A program made the translations under genes and the position numbers. From positions 1-52,210 of IMG/VR virus record IMGVR_UViG_3300021197_001105: DNA of 52,210 nucleotides; one strand, 5' to 3'. This document shows, in pieces, positions 1-9,532 of the stretch. Source of the DNA: a virus. Below the pieces are notes generated by a model. The model was not told the origin of the DNA, searched no databases, and worked only from the letters and a program-made list of their open reading frames with translations. Numbering within the stretch: position 1 is the stretch's first letter; each line of letters opens with the position of its first letter.

Positions 1-2
1 CC

Positions 3-1286
3 GTGGCCAAAAGACCAAACGAAACAAGCGTCGAGGCAAATCTTCGCATGAACCCAGGAGGACAGGGGCTACCCCCAATGTCCTTCGGAGATCAAGACTT
101 CCTCGAGCAATATCTAATGCAGATGTTGGAGGCTCAGAATCTTCAAAGAGAAGATGACGAGGACGAAGAACAAACGTTCTTCCCAGAGGAACCGGGATAC
201 TTCCAACAAAACATCAGACCAAACATGATGGCTGGGTCGGATCCTGCTAAGGGTTTCGGGGATCTTCAAAGGTCTGCGAACTACTTTGGCCCGGGGGGTT
301 CGGATGCAGAGAATCGGATACTCTCAAGTCTACCAGATAGTAGTCTTCTTCCCAAGCCGGTCACGGACCAATTCCGAGAAGAAATGGGATATAACGATCA
401 AGAGAAAGACTTGCTTCGGATAGGTCGAGCACAAGCTGCGATGAATGAAGCACCAATGAATATTGATGCTCAACGCAGAAGTCTTGTAGAACAGAAGCAA
501 GACGAACTCAGAATGAATCAGTTTGATGCTCTTATGGAAGATTACAACCTTCCCGGTTACGAGGTCACCGGAAACATCGCCGGTAGTTACGGACCAGGGG
601 TTAGAAAAGTACAGGTTGAAAACACAGACGAACCTGACATGACTATCGCTGAGTTTATGGAAAGAAAGAAAGCAGGTTCTTTGGGCAAGAGCGGTGTTCG
701 GTCGATGACCCAGCCAACTAAGCCAGAACCTCAACAGCAACCTAAGCTACAATCTACCCATAAGGACAATGTAACTAAAAAGCCAAAGACTACTCCCACT
801 CCTGCTCCTGCAGATAAAAGAGGGGACTTCGCACCTCTTGAAGGGGAAACTTTTGCTGACTTCCAAGAAAGAACTAGTGCCTTAGATCCAAATGCAATCG
901 CATACCTGGATCCAGAATTTGCTAAGAAGTCTCAAAGGATTGACGATGCTTTCATTAGAAACATGGAAGCAAGAGGGTATGAAAAAGGAAGAGACTATGA
1001 CGCTCTTCCTAGTGACGGGGTAGAAGACTTCTCAAGAGAGATCTCTGAGGCCAAGCGTTACTTGAGGTCACAAAGAGATTATCTTGCAACCATAGATGAC
1101 GTGTCTAGTAAAGAAGGTCAAAGAGCCAGTAGGATGGTTATGGCATCTGAAAAAAGGCTAAGGGACGCAGAAAGAAAAAGAAAAGCTTTTGGTAACATGT
1201 CTCCTGCGGTGAGAGGTGCCATGAGGAATAGAGATAAACTTCTTGAGAAGTCATATGAATTAGGACCACTTGAAGAAGAGGATTGA
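3..1286 (+). CDS. Hypothetical acidic/charged protein, possibly cut at the window edge
   Basis: The reading frame opens with GTG at position 3 and gives 427 residues, but only two bases precede it, so the true start may lie outside the window. The protein is strongly hydrophilic, with a Q/E/D-rich N-terminal half, a Pro/Lys/Thr-rich linker near residues 235-275 and a Lys/Arg/Glu-rich C-terminal third (about 330-420) likely to form coiled coil. No enzyme motif or membrane segment is visible. It is the first gene of a tightly overlapping run leading to the large terminase, so a structural or packaging-associated role is possible. I do not recognise the family. Confidence 0.75.
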   Translation: MAKRPNETSVEANLRMNPGGQGLPPMSFGDQDFLEQYLMQMLEAQNLQREDDEDEEQTFFPEEPGYFQQNIRPNMMAGSDPAKGFGDLQRSANYFGPGGSDAENRILSSLPDSSLLPKPVTDQFREEMGYNDQEKDLLRIGRAQAAMNEAPMNIDAQRRSLVEQKQDELRMNQFDALMEDYNLPGYEVTGNIAGSYGPGVRKVQVENTDEPDMTIAEFMERKKAGSLGKSGVRSMTQPTKPEPQQQPKLQSTHKDNVTKKPKTTPTPAPADKRGDFAPLEGETFADFQERTSALDPNAIAYLDPEFAKKSQRIDDAFIRNMEARGYEKGRDYDALPSDGVEDFSREISEAKRYLRSQRDYLATIDDVSSKEGQRASRMVMASEKRLRDAERKRKAFGNMSPAVRGAMRNRDKLLEKSYELGPLEEED

Positions 1287-1795
1287 TGGAAGGCAAACAA
1301 TTTTATATAGGGTTAGGGAGTGGTGTCCGCTTGTTGTCTGAGGACTGGTACACGTCCGAGATGCAGGGAATGAGCAAGCGGGGATTCAGAGCTTTATGCA
1401 AGGCTTTGAAAGTACCGATGGTAGAGATAGGAACCGAAAGGTACGTGGAGGCAACTTCGTTCTTGTTGGCCATGCGGGCAATAACTCGTATCGGGGAAGA
1501 TGATTTCCTGGCCCCGGGCTGCGAGACGATAAGAAAGAATAGAAGGAAGAACGAGAAGAGCGAGTTAGATCTTGATAAGTTCAGAGATAACTTCGAGGTT
1601 GTCGTAGCTGAATTGGTTGCGGCTAAACGAGTTAACTCTGGTCATATGAAGGTCGAGATACAAACCGCTGCCAAAGAGGCTGCTGATAGAATGGTTAAGG
1701 CTGGTCTTCAGAACTTGCCATCTAGGGAGCAAAGGAAGTATGATCGTTCAGCACTGAAAGCCTATGCCAAAAAATGGGAAGATAACGAAAGCTAA
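1286..1795 (+). CDS. Hypothetical protein upstream of terminase
   Basis: This encodes 169 residues from the ATG at 1286, which overlaps the TGA of the previous gene (TGATG) and so suggests translational coupling. A TTG one codon earlier is possible but less likely. The N-terminal 70 residues (SKRGFRALCKALKVPMVEIG) look like a small helical DNA-binding or adaptor fold. The remainder is Lys/Arg/Glu-rich and helical. Its position three genes before TerL makes it one of several small-terminase candidates, but no diagnostic motif is visible. It overlaps the next gene by 32 nt. Confidence 0.7.
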   Translation: MEGKQFYIGLGSGVRLLSEDWYTSEMQGMSKRGFRALCKALKVPMVEIGTERYVEATSFLLAMRAITRIGEDDFLAPGCETIRKNRRKNEKSELDLDKFRDNFEVVVAELVAAKRVNSGHMKVEIQTAAKEAADRMVKAGLQNLPSREQRKYDRSALKAYAKKWEDNES

Positions 1796-2174
1796 AGCAC
1801 CCAAGGATCTAGGGGTATCTGGATTCTTTGGGTTAGATCCTGTCTCTTCTGCTATAAGAGCATCTAGGTTTGATGTTCAAGAGGAGATTGAGATACTAAT
1901 TACGCTGGCCCGGGATGCGGATCCCAAGGTACAGCTTCCCGCATTGAAGCACTTGAGGTCTGTTCTGAAGGAGGTTGCCACAGCGAATGGCATGTTCGGA
2001 ACAGTCCAAGAAACCAGGAGTGTTGATAGTGGAGAGGAAAAAGTCAGTAGCACTTTATCCACTCAGACACTTCTCTCGAACTTGAAGAAGGAGAACGAAA
2101 ATGGAAAACAAGAAGAAGGTTACGAAATCCTCAAGCCCATTGAGGCAACAAACGCTAAAGGCGAACTTAGCTGA
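1764..2174 (+). CDS. Hypothetical helical protein; small-terminase candidate
   Basis: This 136-residue protein starts inside the previous gene and ends 74 nt inside the next. The middle (about residues 35-75, including EEIEILITLARDADPKVQLP) has the look of paired amphipathic helices, as in repeat-type or phage DNA-packaging helper proteins. The C-terminal third is low complexity (Ser/Thr/Glu/Lys). Small size, helical content and position before TerL fit a small terminase or packaging cofactor. This is inference from context; no signature motif is seen. Confidence 0.65.
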   Translation: MPKNGKITKAKAPKDLGVSGFFGLDPVSSAIRASRFDVQEEIEILITLARDADPKVQLPALKHLRSVLKEVATANGMFGTVQETRSVDSGEEKVSSTLSTQTLLSNLKKENENGKQEEGYEILKPIEATNAKGELS

Positions 2175-2550
2175 GGTTGCGGACACTGCCCCGGAGGTTC
2201 TACCGCTCACGGATGACGCGGTAGAACCGAAGGGGTGTACGCAAGAAACACTTGAGGTACTAAGTACTTTTGACGAGTATGATTTTGTTCGTGTGTGTGC
2301 TCTTCCTATTGTGGATCTTGGAATCTCTAACCCAGCAGAAACGTGGGCTTCTGACTACAACGATCTAGCTAAGAGGCTAAGGTCTGAGGTTGTAGACGAA
2401 AAAGGTAGAGTCCGAGATTGTTGGGTTAAGGTTTGCAACAAGATGCAGAAGTGCACACCTATCATGACTCCCGAACTCCTAGCTGTATCTGTTTGCAAGA
2501 TTGCTGGGTGGAAAGCATTTATGCGGGACGTACATGGCAAAGTGGATTGA
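2101..2550 (+). CDS. Hypothetical protein directly upstream of TerL; small-terminase candidate
   Basis: The 149-residue product has a good ribosome-binding site (AAGGAG, 8 nt before the ATG). The first 60 residues are Lys/Ser/Thr-rich then acidic. Residues 60-149 look folded, with several Trp and Cys residues (ETWASDYNDLAKRLRSE, DCWVKVCNKMQKC). Its stop lies 17 nt inside the TerL gene. Being immediately 5' of TerL it is positionally the best small-terminase candidate, but I see no convincing helix-turn-helix. Confidence 0.65.
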   Translation: MENKKKVTKSSSPLRQQTLKANLAEVADTAPEVLPLTDDAVEPKGCTQETLEVLSTFDEYDFVRVCALPIVDLGISNPAETWASDYNDLAKRLRSEVVDEKGRVRDCWVKVCNKMQKCTPIMTPELLAVSVCKIAGWKAFMRDVHGKVD

Positions 2551-4483
2551 AAAACAAGACAACCCACTGCATCCCTTGCCTGCGGATTACATGGAGTTAT
2601 CAGAAGAAGGTCAACGTCTAGCTCGCGTAAATGCGTGCAGGATGTGGACTGACACCAAGAATCGCACACCCAAAGAAATCTCTGATGCTTTTGTAGCTGC
2701 AGTTAGATTCTTTGATTTGTGGTACTTGGTTCCTGACCACGCCAATGATTTTGATCCTTTGTTTTACGATGACGATCCTCTGGCTACTCCTGCGTTCCAC
2801 TTTGATATTCTTAAGATCTGGTCGGGAACAAGCAGGAACATCACGATTGCACCGCGTGGATCCGCTAAATCCTTTCTTGTAAGGAAGGCTTGTCTTGTAC
2901 GAATGCTTACAAGACCCATGTACACGATCTTGTACGCAACATCTACCAACGACAACGCAAAGGGAATGGGCCAGTGTCTGAAGGATCAGTTCGTCCACAA
3001 CGCGAGGATCCTAAACGACTGGGGTCCAGAGTTTCCAGACAACAGGATCGCCCCAAAAAGAGGCGAAGCACCCTTCGGCACAGAGATGCTTCAGCTCCGC
3101 AACGGTTCGTGGATTCGGTGTATATCCGCAGAAAGTCGACAGCGAGGCGGTAGACCCAGGCGTTACGTACTGGATGACCCCGAGTACGATCCGAAGGCAT
3201 CTACGTCGATGTCGCTTATCAGGCAGTACATGGATGACTTGTTGTTTAAGGTCGTGCTGCCGATGGTTATGCGTCGAGGGTGCGGTGTCGATTGGTTGGC
3301 AACGTTTGTGTCTAGGCGTCACTATGCTTGGCACGCTTTGCAAACAGAAATGGACGAGCGGGGAGATAGAGTTGCACAGGACCCAAGGTTCAACCTTTGG
3401 GCACGGAGCATTATCCGTGCTGCTTATGAGGATGATGATGGGAATCTCCAGTCTTGTTGGCCCGATATGTGGCCAGCTACGGTAAAGGAAAAGGAAGATA
3501 ACCCTGAGTGGAAGGATCGTGTATCTCTAGAAGAGATCAAGCAGATCATCGGTACGTCTAACTTCCTAGCGGAGTATATGGCACAACCCGGTGCTGCAGA
3601 GGATTCGTTCTTCCCTCAACCAGAAAGGAAGAAGCATGGTTGGTGGCTTACTAAGGTCGACGAGGTCTACGAGCAATCGCCTAGGTCGTCGGGTGCTTTT
3701 ATTCATTGGGATGATGGGGAGTCTGATCGTTCGATGCCTATCGGTGACTTTCTACAGGACACCCGACTCTTCATGACGGTTGATACCTCTTACACAGCTA
3801 AGAGGGACTCAGACTTCAAGGTTGCTTGTGTGATGGGTGTAGACCCTAACAACAACCTGTTTGTCTTCGATATGTGGAGCGGCCAGTGTCAGGAGTCCCG
3901 GCTCATGTCGGAGATCTTCATCATGGCTGACCGGTGGAGGGTCCCTACGATCCACCCGGAAGCGATCAAGCAGGGCCTGGGTTTGTGCAATAACCTTGAG
4001 GCAATCGTCAAGACAAGGGCTAACGAGATGGCGGGGGTATCGCATCTTCCTGCTATCAAGAAGCTTAACCCGGGACAGATCGAGAAGGTTTCCAAGATCG
4101 CGGGTCTCAACTTGAGGTTTGAGCACGGCAAGATCAAGATGCCATTCTTCCTGAAGCACCGGCCCCAGTGGGCGCGGTTATTTGACCAGATTGAGCAGTT
4201 CAACCCTGATGCCAAGGACGGGGGACTCCAGCACGACGACGAACTCGACTGCGTTGCCATGTCACAGTTCATCATCCGGGGTAGACTACGGGCCACCCCT
4301 AAGCAGGAGGTAGAGGTATTTGATCCTGTAGAGGAGATCGCTAACGGCAACTACTTCGACCAAGCGGGGAACCCAATCGGTTTTGGAATTGACTGGTCAC
4401 GTATCCCGGCATCCGAGCTACTTCAGATTGCTGAACAACAAAGAATGAACGAGGAGGACAACAATGGAACAAGCAGGGTTTGA
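2534..4483 (+). CDS. terL: Terminase large subunit (TerL), packaging ATPase-nuclease
   Basis: This is the motor that cuts and packages phage DNA into the prohead through the portal. I chose the ATG at 2534 (649 residues; MAKWIEKQDN) over a TTG at 2501. Walker A is APRGSAKS near residue 106, in the usual relaxed TerL form, and Walker B is RYVLDDPEYD near 210. The RNase H-like nuclease begins with FMTVDTSYT (Asp about 417), followed by GVDPNNNLFVFDMW, and ends with the acidic HDDELD near 567. Length and motif order match a full TerL with no truncation. It overlaps the genes on both sides by a few bases and is followed by the portal. Confidence 0.95.
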   Translation: MAKWIEKQDNPLHPLPADYMELSEEGQRLARVNACRMWTDTKNRTPKEISDAFVAAVRFFDLWYLVPDHANDFDPLFYDDDPLATPAFHFDILKIWSGTSRNITIAPRGSAKSFLVRKACLVRMLTRPMYTILYATSTNDNAKGMGQCLKDQFVHNARILNDWGPEFPDNRIAPKRGEAPFGTEMLQLRNGSWIRCISAESRQRGGRPRRYVLDDPEYDPKASTSMSLIRQYMDDLLFKVVLPMVMRRGCGVDWLATFVSRRHYAWHALQTEMDERGDRVAQDPRFNLWARSIIRAAYEDDDGNLQSCWPDMWPATVKEKEDNPEWKDRVSLEEIKQIIGTSNFLAEYMAQPGAAEDSFFPQPERKKHGWWLTKVDEVYEQSPRSSGAFIHWDDGESDRSMPIGDFLQDTRLFMTVDTSYTAKRDSDFKVACVMGVDPNNNLFVFDMWSGQCQESRLMSEIFIMADRWRVPTIHPEAIKQGLGLCNNLEAIVKTRANEMAGVSHLPAIKKLNPGQIEKVSKIAGLNLRFEHGKIKMPFFLKHRPQWARLFDQIEQFNPDAKDGGLQHDDELDCVAMSQFIIRGRLRATPKQEVEVFDPVEEIANGNYFDQAGNPIGFGIDWSRIPASELLQIAEQQRMNEEDNNGTSRV

Positions 4484-4766
4484 TCCTAGATATCATGCGA
4501 TGGTCCCTATATCTTATCTTGACAGGCTGTTACGCTGTTACTATGGACGAGGCCCTCGAGATGGGGAGCAAGTAGAACAGTATGCTCCTGAGAATCCAAG
4601 CACCGAGGTGGTGGGAGGATTTGATCTTAAAGGTCTTGATCTGACAAACGGTATGCCTGAAGGGTTTAAACCCAAAGGCGTAGCAAAGAGAAAACAAGAG
4701 GCGGCTAATGCCCATCGACACAATTCAGCTACCGAAGGACAAGACATCCCTAGCGAGGGTGATTGA
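4464..4766 (+). CDS. Hypothetical small protein between TerL and portal
   Basis: A 100-residue product starts inside the end of TerL with a strong GAGGAGG ribosome-binding site 6 nt upstream. Its last 59 nt overlap the portal gene. The N-terminal 30 residues (ISYLDRLLRCYYGRG) look folded; the rest is Gly/Pro/Lys-rich and probably flexible. The double overlap with two essential packaging genes suggests coordinated translation. Function unknown. Confidence 0.7.
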   Translation: MEQAGFDPRYHAMVPISYLDRLLRCYYGRGPRDGEQVEQYAPENPSTEVVGGFDLKGLDLTNGMPEGFKPKGVAKRKQEAANAHRHNSATEGQDIPSEGD

Positions 4767-6708
4767 TCAACACGCAGAGCGTGAGTCTAGTCGTCTTTCG
4801 TACCGAAGAACTACTTGGCTGTTAGCGTGGTACTACCTGAACGGTGCTCGTCGATTCGACGTGTTTGACCCTATCAATGGGGCGATACAACCTCACTACC
4901 TAGATGAAGACGGAAACATGGAGTTTCAGTCCCAGGAACTCCTGTCTGCAATAGACAAGGTATCTGCTCGTCTAGCCTCTATGAACTTGATGCCAAAGGT
5001 CTACCGCAAGGGCAATAGTCTTTCTGCGATTCGAGACCGGTCGGTAGCTCAGATTATTCTGAACTCAGTTACTTCGGAGGATCAACTTGAAAGAACAAAG
5101 ACCCAGTTCGCTCATATCTTTACGACGCTTGGTTCTTGTGGCATTAGCGGTCACATTGTAGATCACCCTACAATTGGACTAACTACAGATCTTGAAGTCA
5201 TTCACCCTAGAGAACTGTTCCCGTTCCCCTCTCTCGGTAATGACTACACAAAGCAGCGTGGTTTGATGCGTCAACGCTCTGTCCCTGTCTCGTTCTTGAA
5301 GGAAGTCTTTGGTAAGAAGATATCCTCGAACATTGAAAAGATGGAGTATTGGGAAAAGACTTACGGCGAGGGTCTAGAAGAAGATCAGGGTGATGATTTC
5401 CAATCGTTTGCTAAATACAACGATGAGTTTGGTAGCCCTCGTTCTTCAGAGAGCGGAGACCAAACTTCAATGGGAGTAGCTAGAATCCGAGAGCTATGGT
5501 TGTATGGAACCCACAACACAGTATCTCGATACATAGTTACGAGTGGGGATTATGTCATAGCCGACGAAGACTACGAGGGCCTGGAAGTCTTCTGTCCAAT
5601 TGGATTCTCTCGGTTTATGGAAAACGGTAGTTTCCACGGAGCTGGGTTGTTCGACCTGCTCTTCTCGATCTCTCGAGAACTTGAGAAGATGATGAAGCAG
5701 CTCTTCAACAACGTTCGTGATCAAGACAAGTATGGCGTTCTTGTCATGCCACAGGGCCAGATGAACGAACGTCAAATGCTCCGTGACGTAGGCAAGGGTC
5801 TTCGAGTCATGCCTTGGGAACCAGATCCAGTATCCGAAGGCTTCCGTCCTTTTGCTATCCAACCAAATAACACAGGCGATGTACCCGGTAAGACTGCAGG
5901 TTTTGCTAAGAATGCAATGGAATCCCTGAATCCAATTACGGATCTGATTCGTGAGAAGGGCAGAGTCGACTCTGCGTCAGGCTTGTCCTTCCTAGATGAG
6001 CAGGTCAACAAGGCAATGACCAACCCTACTCGGGGTATTGAGCAGGCATTTGGTACTTGTTACCAGTCTATGCTCTCGTCAGCCAACCGGGTAATTATGA
6101 GTTCTCCTAGAGCTCTACCTTTGTCTGATCTGACTCTGGATATGGCGGGTGCGATCTTCGACAAAGAAAGCGGAACCGTTAACTTCCAAGGTGCTAACCC
6201 GATTCCGTCAGCTTCTAATCTTAAGTTTGGCGTGCAGGAACGAAGTCCCCGCTCGATGGTTGCCCGTAAGCAGGAAGCTATGCAGATGCTTCAGGCAGGG
6301 GTCACTGACCCTGACGCTTTGAAGATCTTTGCACTGCAAGAGGGACTGGACTTTGCGATGTATATGGAGGAGGAAAAAGCCTCCTACCAGACCGTTATCG
6401 AGAATTGTCTTAGGCTGTACAGTGATGGTAAAGATCCGGGAGAGGTCGTACTTACCCCACAAACCGCAGCACCTAAGCTACAACTCAGGGTCCTAACTGC
6501 TTTCATGACATCACCTACGATGTCGGTGGCATCCCCTGAAGTTCAAGATGAGTTCATGAAGTACCGTCAGTTCTTGATGGACTCAATGGGAATGACGTTG
6601 CCGGAGGCAGTGCCAAATCCCGATGATATGGCTATTCTAATGCAAGCTGAACAGGCTATGCAGCAACAAATGATGCAGGCACAACAACAAGGTCAAGGAG
6701 CCGTCTAA
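4708..6708 (+). CDS. Portal protein
   Basis: This 666-residue protein sits between TerL and a scaffold/capsid pair, which is the invariant place of the portal gene. The N-terminus (RRTTWLLAWYYLNGARRFDVF) matches the helical start typical of podovirus-like portals. The centre carries the long alpha-helical stretch expected of the stem and clip (DLLFSISRELEKMMKQLFNN) and FVDSASG-like linker segments. The C-terminus ends in a Gln/Met-rich helical tail, which is common for portal barrel regions. The portal dodecamer forms the DNA channel and docks TerL. The call rests on length, context and fold pattern; there is no short catalytic motif to confirm it. Confidence 0.85.
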   Translation: MPIDTIQLPKDKTSLARVIDQHAERESSRLSYRRTTWLLAWYYLNGARRFDVFDPINGAIQPHYLDEDGNMEFQSQELLSAIDKVSARLASMNLMPKVYRKGNSLSAIRDRSVAQIILNSVTSEDQLERTKTQFAHIFTTLGSCGISGHIVDHPTIGLTTDLEVIHPRELFPFPSLGNDYTKQRGLMRQRSVPVSFLKEVFGKKISSNIEKMEYWEKTYGEGLEEDQGDDFQSFAKYNDEFGSPRSSESGDQTSMGVARIRELWLYGTHNTVSRYIVTSGDYVIADEDYEGLEVFCPIGFSRFMENGSFHGAGLFDLLFSISRELEKMMKQLFNNVRDQDKYGVLVMPQGQMNERQMLRDVGKGLRVMPWEPDPVSEGFRPFAIQPNNTGDVPGKTAGFAKNAMESLNPITDLIREKGRVDSASGLSFLDEQVNKAMTNPTRGIEQAFGTCYQSMLSSANRVIMSSPRALPLSDLTLDMAGAIFDKESGTVNFQGANPIPSASNLKFGVQERSPRSMVARKQEAMQMLQAGVTDPDALKIFALQEGLDFAMYMEEEKASYQTVIENCLRLYSDGKDPGEVVLTPQTAAPKLQLRVLTAFMTSPTMSVASPEVQDEFMKYRQFLMDSMGMTLPEAVPNPDDMAILMQAEQAMQQQMMQAQQQGQGAV

Positions 6709-7658
6709 TGTCAGATAACCAAGTACAAGAACAACCAACCCAAGAAACGGCAGCAGCCCCTACCCCTGAAACTCAGGAGCAACCTACCCCAACCCCTTCT
6801 ATGGATTTGAATTCCACTGTAGAGGTAAACGGTAAGCAAGTTCCTGTTTCAGAACTAATCAGCCAAGCTGGTCAGGTAGACGAACTTAAGAGTTTTAGGT
6901 CTGCTGCTTCAGCATTGATGAAGGGTGATACTCTTCCTCCTGTTGAAAGAGAGAATGCAATGCGTCATCTCCTCTCAGCAGAAGGTTACAGCCCTGCCCA
7001 AATTGAGAATTACATTGTTGATTCGAGGGAGCTTTACGAACCCTCTGGAGAAGAAAGGTACGAAGAACGAATGGACTATCCTGAAAATGAGGCCCAGGCC
7101 CCAGCTCCTGCACCTGCTCCAAATGTAGACGAGGGTGCTCGACAGCAGCTTGAAGACATGCAGCGTCAGAACAATCAGATGCAAGTCGACATGTTGAAAA
7201 CCAACCTCACGAATGCAATGGACAAGACAATGGCGTCTAACGCCAGCATTCACACCCTCATGGGTAAGAGCAAAGAACTAGCGGGAGAAGAAGGCTATGC
7301 CTCCCGGGTTCAGGGAATTAAGGACGAAGTTCAAAGAATTGCACTCGATTCAATGCGACAACGAAGAAGTCGCGGAGAAAAGTTTGACAAAGCATGGTTT
7401 GACGAGGAAACTAACAAAGCAGCTGATACTGTTTATCAGCGAATTCGGTCGGTCATCGGTGACCCGGACAAGATCCAAAGGGCACCGGAAACAGCATCGG
7501 ATGCAGAACGTTTTATTTCAAAGCCTCCCGTTGCCACACCCCAGTACGAAGCTGGAGACAACATGGGCACAGTTACAGACAAGTCGCATGACTTTACTGT
7601 AGACGCCCTGTCTCGACTTTCTGCTGACCTTGGTCTCGGTGGCGATAGTAAGATTTAA
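6708..7658 (+). CDS. Capsid scaffolding protein
   Basis: The ATG overlaps the portal stop (TAATG). The 316-residue product is acidic and Gln/Pro/Thr-rich at the N-terminus, then largely helical, with a disordered Pro/Ala stretch near residues 125-145 and coiled coil around 145-180 (ARQQLEDMQRQNNQMQVDML). Position directly before the capsid gene, low hydrophobicity and coiled-coil content are the hallmarks of phage scaffolds, which template prohead assembly and then leave or are cleaved. No protease motif is visible in it or in a neighbour. Confidence 0.75.
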   Translation: MSDNQVQEQPTQETAAAPTPETQEQPTPTPSMDLNSTVEVNGKQVPVSELISQAGQVDELKSFRSAASALMKGDTLPPVERENAMRHLLSAEGYSPAQIENYIVDSRELYEPSGEERYEERMDYPENEAQAPAPAPAPNVDEGARQQLEDMQRQNNQMQVDMLKTNLTNAMDKTMASNASIHTLMGKSKELAGEEGYASRVQGIKDEVQRIALDSMRQRRSRGEKFDKAWFDEETNKAADTVYQRIRSVIGDPDKIQRAPETASDAERFISKPPVATPQYEAGDNMGTVTDKSHDFTVDALSRLSADLGLGGDSKI

Positions 7659-7670
7659 TGAGGAGAAGTC

Positions 7671-9287
7671 ATGTCGACTTTTGCACCCACAGGCGCACTC
7701 TTCGATAAGCATTCCGACCGGATTGAAGAAGTCATCAATAAGAACATTGAGGTCTTTCTTCCATCTCTTGACCCAGTATGGCGTGACACTGTTGTCACTT
7801 CACAAGGTGTAGGTCCAGCCGACGCAATCGGTAGGGACATGAAAATCATCAAGACATACATGGGTTCAATGGCGGGTGTTCTCGAACAGGGCAAACCACG
7901 TAACGATATCGGTCTCTACGGAGATCAAACTGCCGATCTCGGCACTCGTATGTACACCCAATCTTTGGCTGAAACTTGGCCAGATCCGTTGGATGGACCT
8001 AACGCTAGTCCCTTCCGTCTGGGTATCGGTATGCGTTCCATGATGTCCAACATCATGTTTACGCTTGGCGAACTCCAGGCTGAAGCAATGCCTGCGTTTA
8101 TTGGCGAAGTTATTGCTCCAAAGCTGGAAGGCTTTGCCAAGAACATCGCTCACACCCTTTGCAACTACTGGTATCTGAACCAGAATGATGCTTACAAGCT
8201 CGGCACTATTGGCGCTGTTCGTGACGTTACAAATAGTAACGACACTATTCAGGCTAGTTGCACCGAGCTTCGAGTAACCATCAACGAACTGTGTTATGAC
8301 CGGTTCTATGTTGGTCAGCGTGTAGACATCATGGAGACTTCTACCGTAACTGCTGGCCGTCGTAACGATACTGCTGATGATGGTTCGCAGACTACAGCTA
8401 CGCGAATCCCTGTATTCGTGTCTTCAGTTGATGAACTGAAGGGCTACGTCTACCTTAAGGCTTCCGCAGCTGCGTTCCACACTACCCCCGGTGGTAACGG
8501 AACAACTGCTGTTGGTGACGTAATCCTGTACGCTAACTCTCATAACGAGGGTGGCTCATCACCAGTTGCTTCTACCGGCATCGCCGGTATCAACAGCTGG
8601 CTCAAGGGTGGTTCAGGCGGTTCAGACAACTTCCTCCTTGGAGATGAGAAGTCGGGTACTGCAACTGAACGGATTGACGTTAATGTCCATCCTGAGTTCA
8701 AGTCCTTCACTAAGAGTGGCGTTGGAACACTGACTGAGCATAAGCTCCGCCAGTACCTGCGTCGTTTCCATTCCGCTAAGAACAAGCATGGTCAGTACAT
8801 TGACTGTCTTGTTGCTTCGGATGGTGTATGGCTGGCTTATGAGGCTACTAAGATTGGTCGCGAGATTCTCGACCGAACTGGCCGTCTCAGCAGCATGAGC
8901 ACTGAAGGTTCGCAGGACGGGTTTACCTTTGCCTTCGACGGTCGTTCATACAAGGGCTACACTTCAACTTACGTTGAGGATGGCACTGTTTATGGACTCC
9001 GTAAGGGCGGGTCAAACTGGAAGCGTTATGTGCCACCTACACCTGCAGGCTACAGCAGCTTTGATCGGGCTGATTCATTCATCCCCTTCAACTTCATCGC
9101 TGGTGCCCTGACAGGAACTGGTACTAACAAGCTGCCTATCTACGATAGCTCTGCTTCGGGCAACCGCAGCATGGTTACCGAGGGCGTCCAGATGCCTGGA
9201 CTCCTGCGTATGCAGCTCGTACCTGATCAACCCTCTGGAATGAAGTTGACCGGAGTTTCATCCGACAACGTATTCAGCGAGTATTGA
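7671..9287 (+). CDS. Major capsid protein
   Basis: This 538-residue protein has a strong GAGGAG ribosome-binding site and is followed by the strongest rho-independent terminator of the rightward block, as expected for the most highly expressed virion gene. The N-terminal helix (DKHSDRIEEVINKNIEVFLP) and the segment AFIGEVIAPKLEGFAKNIAH fit an HK97-type N-arm and spine helix. The C-terminal half is beta-rich with Gly/Ser/Thr loops. It is larger than a minimal HK97 capsid protein, so an inserted surface domain is likely around residues 230-330 (Thr/Gly/Ser-rich). Identification is by position and pattern. Confidence 0.85.
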   Translation: MSTFAPTGALFDKHSDRIEEVINKNIEVFLPSLDPVWRDTVVTSQGVGPADAIGRDMKIIKTYMGSMAGVLEQGKPRNDIGLYGDQTADLGTRMYTQSLAETWPDPLDGPNASPFRLGIGMRSMMSNIMFTLGELQAEAMPAFIGEVIAPKLEGFAKNIAHTLCNYWYLNQNDAYKLGTIGAVRDVTNSNDTIQASCTELRVTINELCYDRFYVGQRVDIMETSTVTAGRRNDTADDGSQTTATRIPVFVSSVDELKGYVYLKASAAAFHTTPGGNGTTAVGDVILYANSHNEGGSSPVASTGIAGINSWLKGGSGGSDNFLLGDEKSGTATERIDVNVHPEFKSFTKSGVGTLTEHKLRQYLRRFHSAKNKHGQYIDCLVASDGVWLAYEATKIGREILDRTGRLSSMSTEGSQDGFTFAFDGRSYKGYTSTYVEDGTVYGLRKGGSNWKRYVPPTPAGYSSFDRADSFIPFNFIAGALTGTGTNKLPIYDSSASGNRSMVTEGVQMPGLLRMQLVPDQPSGMKLTGVSSDNVFSEY

Positions 9288-9318
9288 TCCCGAAGGAAAG
9301 TCCTCCTTCCCCTTGATT

Positions 9319-9360
9319 GGGAGTCCCCAGCCTCCGGGGGCTCCCTTTCTTTTTGTTTTC
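9319..9360 (+). terminator. Rho-independent terminator after the capsid gene
   Basis: The arms GGGAGTCCCC (9319-9328) and GGGGGCTCCC (9336-9345) form a 10-bp stem with one G-T wobble and a 7-nt loop, followed directly by a T-rich tract (TTTCTTTTTGTTTT). It would separate abundant capsid mRNA from the basic-protein genes downstream. Confidence 0.92.
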
Positions 9361-9379
9361 AGGGAGTTACAATAGAACT

Positions 9380-9532
9380 ATGGCTAAGAAAAAGAAGAAA
9401 GCAAGCGATGCCTGCGCTAAGAAGGTAAAGAAGCGGTACAAGGTATGGCCTTCCGCTTATGCTTCTGGAGCCGTGGTCAAGTGCCGCAAGGTCGGAGCGA
9501 AGAACTGGGGCAAGGGTAAGAAGAAGAAGTAA
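9380..9532 (+). CDS. Small Lys-rich basic protein 1 (50 aa)
   Basis: The start is the ATG at 9380. An in-frame upstream ATG at 9317 would run through the terminator hairpin and is rejected. The 50-residue product is about one third Lys, with the core RYKVWPSAYASGAVVKCRKV flanked by poly-Lys ends. This core recurs, to my recollection, in short proteins of unknown function from aquatic phages and large viruses. It has no hydrophobic segment. Very high charge and a position directly after the capsid gene suggest a DNA- or capsid-binding virion component. Function is inferred only. Confidence 0.8.
   Translation: MAKKKKKASDACAKKVKKRYKVWPSAYASGAVVKCRKVGAKNWGKGKKKK

Noticed and set aside
330-740. 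Leftward frame opposite the first gene
   Set aside because: It lies fully antisense to a well-coupled rightward gene and its translation has no protein-like pattern.
9317-9380. Upstream start for basic protein 1
   Set aside because: It would translate through the terminator hairpin; the ATG at 9380 fits the conserved short protein.
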